A stretch of 64,000 nt of DNA from Trichopria drosophilae (Eukaryota; Arthropoda; Insecta; Hymenoptera; Diapriidae): positions 138,565,501 through 138,629,500 of the forward strand of contig CM059582.1 of assembly GCA_030407085.1 (NCBI GenBank), in the 5' to 3' direction. Each line of letters opens with the position of its first letter. Position 1 is the first letter of the stretch. The notes beneath the pieces are model-generated. The model did not search any database. It saw only the letters and a list, made by a program, of their open reading frames with translations, and was not told the DNA's origin. The position numbers and the translations under genes were made by a program. Positions 55,591 to 64,000 of this stretch are shown one piece after another.

Positions 55591-55930
55591 ATTTTAACAA
55601 TGGCGGCTCAAAAATGACTAATAACGTCGATTTTTTTTTCAAAATCACAATGGCGTATACTCAATCGACTGACGCCAATGAAATGACTTGAAATTTGGTA
55701 CCCAGGGGTTTCTGGGGTCGCTGACTTCAAATTTAAAGGTAGTTTTAAAACATTTAAAATGGCGGATCCAATATGGCGGACGAATTTCCTGCAATCAATT
55801 GAAATCACTTCGAACTTGCTACTCGGGGGTTTTTGGGATCGCTGATCCCGAATTCAAAGTTAGTTTTCAAACATTCAAAATAGTAGCTCCAATATGGTGG
55901 ATTCAAACTTGGAACTCTTAGAAGGTTTTT
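55590..55930 (+). repeat. Tandem units of the AAAATGGCGGATCC motif, about 115-bp period
   Basis: Two clear units share TTGGTACCCAGGGGTTT, GGGGTCGCTGA, AGTTTTAAAACATTTAAAAT, GGCGGATCCAATATGGCGGA and their diverged second copies (55810-55905). A weaker unit precedes them (55600-55680). Confidence 0.75.
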
Positions 55931-56189
55931 TTTTCGTCGTTGGTTACAAATTACAGGTTGTTTCATATTTAAAATTGAATGTTATTTCAATTTGGGGATA
56001 ACATTGTTTTTATAAATAGTACACGTTTCTCAGCCATCAAAATAATTGAATTATTTATAATGTTCCTAACTCTCACCACGTGGAGATAAACGTGAATTAA
56101 AGAGTCTTTTTTTTACTTTTTTATTTTTTTTTTGTAATTTTTGGGTTTTTGTTTTTTTTTTTGTATTTTTTTGTTGTAATTTTTCAGTT

Positions 56190-56640
56190 TATTATTAAAA
56201 ATGGCTCTCTTATTTTTTATGTGAATCTACAAAACAGGTTTTGCAAAAATACGCATTGCACATTGTGCACATCGAAAGCGTTCTACTCTCACACTGGTCT
56301 TGGCAACAATATTTTCTTTTTCGAGATTGTTCTAAAATCGTAACATATTTTGAATAAACTTGTCACCCTTTCTACATCGCTTTTCCTATTTTCTCCCCTG
56401 GAATATACTATTTATTTTTCTGTACACAACTGCTATATTGAAATCCATTTGGTAAAGTTCCTCCTGAACTGTAGGACTACCTACATACAACCACTGGAAA
56501 TTCTTAAGACCTTCTAATGTCGCGAAATTTGCTGAATTGTGTATAAAAAAAGATCACATTCTTCCATTCTTCCTCTGTCCCTTTGACTGCCTAACTGTCA
56601 ACGACCCGCTTCCAAATATGTTTGATTACAATGTGGACCA
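56190..56640 (-). pseudogene. Cys-rich transposase tail, possibly piggyBac-like
   Basis: The minus strand reads a basic stretch, then KYCCQDQCESRTLSMCTMCN and YFCKTC (about 56300-56225), a cross-braced cysteine pattern like that at the C-terminus of piggyBac transposases. Upstream WKRVVDS and GTEEEWKNVIFF are in frame with several stops. The assignment rests mainly on cysteine spacing and the nearby TTAACCC end. Confidence 0.35.
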
Positions 56641-57015
56641 CGAAATAAAACTTACGTATTTTATTTATGATGTAATGGTCTCATGAAATCCTGCTGCTAC
56701 GAAAGGTACTAAGACGATGACAACTGCCCGAAAGGGATGTGCAGAATGATTCGCTTCCAGCCTTCCGAGGTAACGAAGCTAGCGAGGCGCGATGTTCTGC
56801 AGGGGAGCGCTAGGATATAAGGATGATGACGTAGTGTTGACCGACGGCGAGTTGACATTGTCCTCGCCAAAATCGGAAAGATTTCATACTGAGGCCTGGG
56901 GAGGTATGAAGGTCATCACCCCCAGGGCGGCGGACTCACCTGCAATCGGGACAGGATTCCTAGCGTGCGAGTCTTTACATAATCCACGGGCACCAATAAA
57001 AACAATAAAAACCTT
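56641..57015. other. GC-rich segment, unassigned
   Basis: 56700-57000 is clearly GC-richer than its flanks. A plus-strand frame (56792-57112) has no recognised domain in its first 75 codons. It may be the leader or an ORF1 end of a retroelement. Confidence 0.3.
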
Positions 57016-57957
57016 ATGTCTCCCTCTTGTCTACCTGAGCAAGGTATCGACCATGACTGTACAGGTGATTGTTTTTGCTACATTTGCGCTGAATATGTTC
57101 CGAAAAATATAGGAAAACGAATACAGGAAGAATCAGAGGTTTATTCAAAATATGTCTCGACACAGAAGATTTACAACAAAATGAGAGTTGGGTACCTCGT
57201 GTAATATGTGCTGCTTGCTAGGTTATGATGATAAGATATGAAAAACATCAAAATATAAATGCAGTGAAATTTTTAAAACCAGGTATGTGGGGAAAAGCAC
57301 TGTATAAAAATGATTGTTACTATTTTATGACAACTGTAAATGGAATAAATAAGATACGCAAAAAAATATAGCATATGCATCGATATCTAGTATCCAGCGT
57401 CCACAGATACGATTAGCTGAAGTTTTAGTAAATGAGAATTCACGAGATAGCCTGGTACAAGGATTTGATAATATGAAAGTTGATGATGAAACTAATATAG
57501 CATACTGTACGGATGTGAATCTACTTATCGACGAAATAAAACGAAACTCATACAAACCTGAAGAATGGAGGCTATTCATTGATCCAGCGGAACGAAGCTT
57601 AAAGCCAGTTATTCTTCACAATACAACAAGATATGTTTCTATACCTTTGCGCATTCCACTGCACTTAAAGAAGAATACTCTAACATCGAAATGGTCTTAA
57701 ACAAAATAAAATTCAGTGAGCACAAATGGTTGATTTGTGGGGACCTCAAAATATTATACATGATATTAGGGCAACAATCAGGTTTCACCAAGTACCCATG
57801 CTATCTATGCATGTTTTATAGTCGAGATAGAGTGAATCATTATAAAATCAAAGCTTGCCCAATCAGATTATTCCACCATAATGAGCTGTTTTTTAAATCC
57901 ATCGGATTCAACCCGTGCGATAACAAGTCAGCCCGATTTTCATTTCCACTGATGTGA
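57016..57957 (+). pseudogene. Multicopy invertebrate protein family remnant
   Basis: Plus-strand fragments in three frames: HDCTGDCFCYICAEYVPKN (57052), KALYKNDCYYFMTTVNGINK (about 57294), EEWRLFIDPAERSLKPVILH and TRYVSIPLRIPLHLKKN (57560-57680), then a frame change to FSEHKWLICGDLKILYMILG and QQSGFTKYPCYLC (57710-57805), ending 57957. The WRLFID..RSLK / ICGDLK / GQQ.GFTKYPC signature belongs to a widespread, repeatedly copied invertebrate family that I regard as transposon-borne. Stops at 57202 and about 57370-57440 make this copy dead. Function unknown. Confidence 0.6.
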
Positions 57958-58194
57958 TTCCAATCGGAGTCACCTACGTTAGCATGGATATCGCTAACTC
58001 TGTTTGCTACAAAGGTTTTCCACCTAGTTGGAGGTGAACGAATCCATGATAATGCAATAGTGCTAGCCGCCCAACAAAAACATATGTAAAACGTTTTTTA
58101 CAAGTAAAACATATTTTTCAAATAAATACGCATGGATTTTGAAATATTCGATTTTTATCGAAAATTAAAAATTAAATAACGGTCAAAAAAATGC
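57958..58194. other. Junction between two remnants
   Basis: No gene recognised; the 5' end of the following non-LTR element is not marked. Confidence 0.4.
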
Positions 58195-61100
58195 GTGAAT
58201 AATTTTTTCATAATTTCAGTAGGATTGGCAGTCTACGCCAGTGGACTTCATGAATTGCAAAAGGCATGTGTAGTTCTTAAAAACATTGACGCTGCCCTGC
58301 TACAAGAATTCTCTAGTAGAGACCTGGCTTCGGTCAAAGTATCTCAGGGGATAGGGGAAAGGAGCTTGGTGATTGCATCCGCCTACTTTACGCATGATAG
58401 GGAAACTGCCCCGGATGAGCTAACTAGGTTAGTCAGGTACTGCGCAAATGCGGGCGTGGATATCCTCATTGGTTGTGATGCAAATGCTCATAGTTCTCTG
58501 TGGGGGAGCACCGACACAAATGAGAGAGTGGAGAATGGATCCCTCATGGAATACCTGATATCCACTAATCTTGAAATTTTAAACGAGGGAGTTGAGCCAC
58601 CGTTTGTAACGGCAAACTCTACGTTGGTCTATATGACTTGATCTCACTCTATGCAGTCGTGGCATGCGTGAGGCTGTCCAGGAGTGGAGGGGTATTGATG
58701 AACCCTCGCTCTCGGATCACAAACTGATTCGGGACAAACTGGAATAGTTTAGCCCTGCAGAGAAATTGTCCAGAAATCCAAGAAGCACGAACTGGCAAGG
58801 GTTCAGAGAAAGTCTGCAGGCATGGATGAAGGGCTTCAAAGGAAAGTATGGAGCGAAATACGATTTTGAGTACAGAGAGGTATTTCTTACGGGAGCCGTG
58901 ATGAGATCGTTCGAAGCCAATTGCCCACTCAAGAAAGTAAACCTAAAAAGGGGAAGGCTTGAACAGCGTTGGAGCGTAGCCGAAAAGAGACGAGGAGACT
59001 TTTTAATCGAGCAAAGAAAGCTGATACAGAGGAAGTCTAGACGACGGCTTACAAGGATATGTTGAGAACCTACAAAATGCGGATTAGAGAGCCTCAGATA
59101 AATGCATGGAGGGAGTTCTGTTCGGAAACGGAGCGTATACCCTTTGCTGCAAAATTAGCGTGATTACTATGCAAAGGAAATGATGATGGTAAGCTACGAT
59201 TTATCATAGGAGAAAATGTAGAGTTGCCAAATCTCGAATGACACCATGGAAAGATGGCTTACAAGAAATTTTCCAAGTATTAAACTGAGATCGAGCAGTA
59301 CCCCCGGGGAGCCTACTACGAGTAGAGGGAGGCACTGTGGGATCGCAACTCAAGTTGTAAATCCAAAAAACGTTATAAGGGCGCTAATGGCCTTTGAGGC
59401 GTTCAAGTCGCCGCACATTGGGGACGGAAGGCATGTGTAGGATCAAGTTAACCTCCAGACCGCTATTTACAACTGATTGTCATGAAATTTTCTATGCATA
59501 TTTTTGATGTAATTTCATCGATCTCTTGAGTCCAAAATTAAAAAAAAAGTTTTTTTTTCAGAAAAATTCACTTTTTTGTTAACCCTTTGCGGCGCAGTGG
59601 TAACCCACATTACCACCTTTTTTATTCACAATTTTTCTGTCTAGTTTCAATGCTTTCGAAGCAATATTCACAAAATCTGTTTACAGTGGTAGAGGGGGCT
59701 TTTTAGTACGTAACGAAAAGGATAATAAATGCAATTACGCAAAATTATTAAAAAGTATAAATAAATAAATTTAAAAAATCGTCGATTTTTGAGAAATAAA
59801 TCATTTTTTAACGAAATAACAGGTAAATTAGAACCAAATTTGGTACTCGAAAATTTTTCGGGTCGCTGATTACGAATTTGAAGGCGGTTTTGAAAAATTC
59901 AAAATGGCGGAAACAATATGGCGGATGAATGCAAATGTTAACGGAGCGACTATTTAGAAAACAAAATGGAAATAGTAGTATATACTTGAATGTAGGCGTT
60001 ATAAAAAGAATTTTACGAACTCTCTTATTCTTTGAAACTCCGAAACCAACTGATAGCCTTTAACCTGCGTTTTTCAAAACCGACCTCAAATTCATAATCA
60101 GCGACCCCAAAAACCTTCGAATACTAAATTTGGTTCTAATTTACCTTTTAGTTCGTTAAAAAATGATTTCTTTCTCAAAAATCGACGATTTTTTAAATTT
60201 ATTTATTTATACTTTTTAATAATTTTGCGTAATTGCATTTATTATCCTTTTCGTTACGTACTAAAAAGCCCCGTCTACCACTGTAAACAGATTTATTGAA
60301 TATTGCTTCGAAAGCATTGAAACTAGACAGAAAAGTTGTGAATAAAAAAGGTGGTAATCTGGGTTACCACTGCGCCGCAAAGGGTTAACAATAAAAGTGA
60401 ATTTTTCAGAAAAAAACTCGAGAGATCGATTTGAAATTACATCAAAAATATGCACAGAAAATTTCACGACAATCAGTTGTAAATAGCGGTCTGGAGGTTA
60501 ACTTGATCCTACACATGATATATTCAACTAGCCTTCCGTCCCCAATGTGCGTCGAGACCGGATGGCATATACCCGGCCCTCCTTCAGAAAGGCCTATGGG
60601 CTATCCTGGGACCTTTGACTGGACTTCTTCGAAGGTTGGAAACTGGAACTACGTGGAGGCAAAGGACTACAGACCGATCAGCCTAACATCTTTCCTATTA
60701 AAATTATTGCAAAGATTGGTCGAGAGGTATCTCGAAGGTCCTTTGACACGCTCACTCTTCATGGTGAACAGTACGCCTACCAGGCTAGAAAATCTGCCGA
60801 GTTGGCGCTCAGTACGAAGGGAACGTGCATCGGTGCCTTCCTGGATATTGAGGGTGCTTTTAACCGCATCTCCGTGGAAGTGATACGGAAAGGAGCGGAA
60901 GAACATGGGGTGCCCAAGGAACCTATAAGATGGATCGTGAGCACCTTTAGAAATAGGTATATTTATACGGAATGACAGGGTACCCTAGTGGAGGGGATGA
61001 TCTCCGAGGGAGTGTTGTCCCCACTTCTTTGGAACCTGGTAGCTGACAGTTCGATCAGGAAGCTCAACGATAGCGGAATCTATGCGATTGGATATGCGGA

Positions 61101-61680
61101 CGATATTGCTATCCTCGCTAGAGGCAATCTACGAGGAAGTTTTGTAGGAGCTTGTCCAAGATGCCCTGAATGTTGTGGGAAAATGGTGCAATGAGAAAGC
61201 GCTATCGATACAACCTGAAAAAAATGCCGCCATCACTTTCTCTAGAAGATATAAGATTAAAAAACTGGAATGGTCACCTGGAAGACAAATGTCAGAAAGC
61301 AATTGCCACTTTCTGGAGAGCTCTTGATAACAGTTGGGGTCTAGGACCGGAATAGCCGCTCTGGATCCACCAACAGATTGTGTACTACCAAGAATTACCT
61401 TTGCCGCGTCAATTTGGTGGTACAGCACAGAAAAGACCCAAGTTCAACAAAAATTGAACAGGGTACAGGCTGTGTTCCTGAGGGGCATTTGCGCGGTAAG
61501 GAAGATTACACCCATAACAGCAATGAGGTTCCTTTAGGGCTTACCGTCCATGACTCAGGCAGTAAAATGCGAAGCCATGAGAACCTTGTATAGACTCAAG
61601 TGCTTGGGAAGTTTCACAGGTAAACAAGATTGGTTTAACCATCTTTTTCGAGGAAATCTGATAGACACGTGGTACCAACC
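58195..61680 (+). pseudogene. LOA/I/Jockey-type non-LTR retrotransposon, broken by a palindrome
   Basis: Endonuclease (58195 to about 58745): IASAYFTHDRE, VDILIGCDANAHSSLWGSTD, LEILNEGVEPPFVTAN, then after a frame change LSDHKLIR. RT follows: VIRALMAFEAFKSP (about 59365) is cut by the palindrome at 59412-60551. It resumes with PDGIYPALLQKG (about 60557), KDYRPISLTSFLLKLLQRLV (60663), IGAFLDIEGAFNRIS (about 60830), GVLSPLLWNLV and the catalytic GYADDIAILARG (61090). The tail has FAASIWWYSTEKT and NRVQAVFLRGICAV (61400-61490). Multiple frameshifts and stops. The WGS..NERGE-type nuclease suggests the I/LOA/Jockey group. Confidence 0.85.
59412..60551. mobile_element. 1.14-kb near-perfect palindrome with nested TTAA sites
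   Basis: Arms are inverse copies almost to the centre (about 59980). Outermost: GCACATTGGGGACGGAAGGC. Next TTAACCTCCAGACCGC (TTAA at 59448 and 60498). Then TTAACCCTTTGCGGCGCAGT (TTAA at 59579 and 60385). Then GTTTACAGTGGTAGA, TTACGTACTAAAAAG and AAATCGTCGATTTTT. The right arm has a 14-base extra piece near 60517-60530. The centre carries one AAAATGGCGG copy in one half only. It splits the RT of the surrounding non-LTR element. Confidence 0.88.
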
Positions 61681-61689
61681 ATAAAATAA

Positions 61690-63578
61690 GATCCATAAAT
61701 ATGTGTATATTAAATTTTGTCGCATTTTCAACAGAATACTTAAAAATAGTAAAAATTCGATATTACAAAATGCAATATAAAAATTTCTTCTGCTTGAAAA
61801 ATGTAGATGAAATCGATGTTAGGAGAATTAGCGATATATTGGAACACTTGAACACCTAAAAGATTATTACAAAAAAAACTTATTTCAATGATCTCGATTT
61901 GAACTTTTGCATCTTCTTCGAAGTTCCACAAAATTTAATTCTTTTAAGTAAAGTTTCCTTGAAGATATGAAGAATTCCCTATTAGAAAAATATAACATAT
62001 CAGAGATCACACACTACGAAAGTATCGTATCTAGTAACATTATATAATAATATATCTACATATTTAGTTAAATATTTTTTCAGCAAAAAATTCATTGTTA
62101 GATAATTTGGATCTTTATTTAAATCTCCAAATTAAGTTAAAATTAATTTTTAGTGAAATTTGAACAAAACAGATTATTTTTTATACAACAGTTTTGATAT
62201 TAACCTAAAAATATGTTACTTATCTAGTTTCAAAACAGTTCTAGTCTTTAATTGTGAATAATATTTAAGGTCAGCAATGAAACTTACTGTTAATCCAAGG
62301 TACCCAACCAATGTTTTTGTTGATTGAACCATTAATAAAAAATGTTTTCACTACTTAACTAAAATGTTAAATGTTAGAAAATGTTTAATGACTTCTAACT
62401 TCTTGATAGTAAAATATAAAAAATTGCCTCATATAAAAATAAAAATATTAACATTAAATTCTTAAAAATGATCCAACAACGTCTACTCTCAGCAACGTAA
62501 CATTAAGTATCCTCGAGCGTGCGAAAAAGCGAGAAAATTTTTACGCGGAACTTTAAGAAAAACTTGAAGAAAAAGCTTTTTTAACAAAAGTATGACTTGT
62601 TTTATTTTCTACCGAGTTAATGATTTTGAATAAATGATGATACTAGAAAGCATTCTAAAAATTAATCCACACGTTAAGAATAAAATGACAGGTTAGGGTA
62701 CCTGTGATTTTATATATTCCTGGTATCTTTGAATTTTTATTTATTTTTAATTATTTCCTAACGGCAGAATTTATCCAAAATCATATTCCCGGTAGCCAAT
62801 TAAATGAGAGTCAAGTTTTCTCAAGTAAGCCAGCAAAAATCGACCATTCGAATTTTCTGCTTTTTTTGCAAATTCTTAAAGGTTTATATGTTAAAATTAA
62901 TATCCTAAAATATTTTTGAAAAATTTCAAATTTTGTAAAAGTCATAAACAAATTAATTTTTATAGGATTTTTTTTAAACAGCTATTCCTCAGAAATGAAT
63001 TGATAAAAATGAATGACATTTTGTGGAGATATTCACAGATGCATACAAAACCGTCCCTAGTCTTTAATTGTGAATAATATTTAAGGTCTGCAATGAAAAA
63101 AATTACATTTTTTATAATTAATTGAATTTTTAAGGTATTTCTCGTATAGGTAAGTCACCAAATTTTTTTTTATATGATTCGAAATTTTATAATCTATTTA
63201 TACGAGAAAGAAAATTTGGGTGCAATTGAATAGAACATATATAACAAGCGTTTAATCATTGCCGCATAGGCGCGGTCGCGTCGCTCCACGCATCCGCGCC
63301 ACGCCAGTCTGCTGGTATTTTTTAACTTTGACTTACACGCTATAAATATACACATTTTTTAGATTTTCTTATTTTATTAACTAAGAAATGTACAATTATT
63401 TAGTTACTTTCAATATTATAGTTTTAGTATCACTAAAAGCACCGTACATTTTCAACATTCCGCGATAAACAAATGCCAATCTCAAGTAAGCATGCATAAA
63501 CTTGCATACTAGCTTTCATAACCGATCGCATTTATCAAACTTGTGCGCGCTTGAATTTCGTTAGTATTCTTTAAATAA
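61690..63578. other. AT-rich DNA with a direct repeat; no gene
   Basis: CTAGTCTTTAATTGTGAATA (continuing to about 43 bases) occurs at about 62241 and 63057, 816 bases apart. A GC-rich patch follows at 63260-63315. Nothing coding recognised. Confidence 0.45.
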
Positions 63579-63629
63579 TTGTTAGCTGTTAATTTGTCAA
63601 TTCAAGTTATTTTGTCTCCTTTTTTCATC

Positions 63630-63857
63630 ATGGTATCGCCAGCAAAGTGCTGCAATCCTTTTAAAAAGGAAAACCATGATTGTTGGAGAAGAAATCTAAC
63701 CTTTCTTTCGGAAAATCGTGATGATAGTTTCAGTGCTTTACATGGTTTGTACGCGTGTTCTGCATGTAAAAGAGAGCTGTATCGCAACAAAAATTCAGTT
63801 CAGTTTGAAAAAATTAATGCCGCAACAGAAAATAGGAAACAGGATGTAACGGTATGA
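63630..63857 (+). CDS. Zinc-finger-like first exon or N-terminal fragment
   Basis: From the ATG at 63630 the frame reads MVSPAKCCNPFKKENHDCWR and LHGLYACSACKRELYRNK. CC-x-C and C-x2-C pairs separated by a helix-like linker resemble the N-terminal zinc-binding region of certain multicopy insect proteins. The listed frame also allows an ATG at 63579, less likely. After GATGTAACG the sequence GTATGA could be a splice donor, or TGTAACGG could begin an inserted LTR; either way the frame stops at 63857. Confidence 0.4.
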   Translation: MVSPAKCCNPFKKENHDCWRRNLTFLSENRDDSFSALHGLYACSACKRELYRNKNSVQFEKINAATENRKQDVTV

Positions 63858-64000
63858 AAGCAACCACGGTTACGCGAGTAACAGAGAATCCGGAACCGTT
63901 CGGCACAAATCGGTTCGACTCGACTCATCGCTTATCCGCAAGCAAATCGACATCGAGAAGGGGCGGCGCGAAGACAGTCGCGATAAGAATACCCGATGAT
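63845..64000. mobile_element. Possible LTR start running off the right edge
   Basis: TGTAACGG at 63845-63852 is identical to the first eight bases of the LTRs at 25074. Composition switches abruptly from AT-rich to GC-rich at this point. The far end is outside the window. Confidence 0.35.

Overview
The window looks like a piece of an AT-rich arthropod genome, most likely an insect, dominated by transposable elements. No intact ordinary cellular gene is visible. The evidence is the family mix (Ty3/gypsy LTR elements, endonuclease-type non-LTR elements, hAT, Tc1/mariner-like, Mutator-like and TTAA-type DNA transposons, a tRNA-derived SINE), the very long AT-rich gaps, and many foldback elements. 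The species cannot be read from the sequence.

Layout. 1-3153: left-truncated, apparently coding-competent non-LTR retrotransposon on the minus strand (ORF1 plus endonuclease/RT ORF2). 3154-16402: AT-rich DNA with small foldback elements, a TTAA-flanked MITE (6114-6621), a TIR element (about 7354-9176), a broken Tc1/mariner-like transposase (10650-11380) and a diverged inverted repeat (14690-15710). 16403-17995: internally deleted non-LTR element with one open 387-codon frame and a 20-bp target-site duplication. 18056-20861: foldback and AT-rich DNA with a tRNA-like segment. 20862-32143: broken hAT transposon bounded by nearly identical inverted arms of about 0.95 kb, its transposase split by a young full-length Ty3/gypsy element (25074-31166).

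32144-41085: another TIR element, a solo LTR (35809-36598), the 3' end of a second LTR element, a foldback element, and a broken RRM/F-box/leucine-rich-repeat gene (40028-41085), the only cellular-type gene recognised. 41340-46398: decayed Ty3/gypsy element lacking reverse transcriptase, itself hit by two solo LTRs and a small MITE. 47627-50655: 3-kb TIR transposon whose broken gene contains a clear intron. 50968-52480: small MITE and a broken Mutator-like transposase. 54384-54843: SINE with a 13-bp target-site duplication. 56190-61680: remnants of a piggyBac-like tail, of a multicopy invertebrate protein family, and of a LOA/I/Jockey-type non-LTR element interrupted by a 1.14-kb palindrome. 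63630-64000: zinc-finger-like first exon or fragment, then an abrupt GC-rich segment that may be the start of another LTR.

How the parts relate. The order of insertion can be read from the nesting: gypsy into hAT; solo LTRs and a MITE into an old gypsy; a SINE into an older LTR-element fragment; a palindrome into a non-LTR element. Two elements (1-3153 and 25074-31166) carry canonical -1 frameshift heptamers, in the correct frame, exactly where a downstream frame has to be joined.
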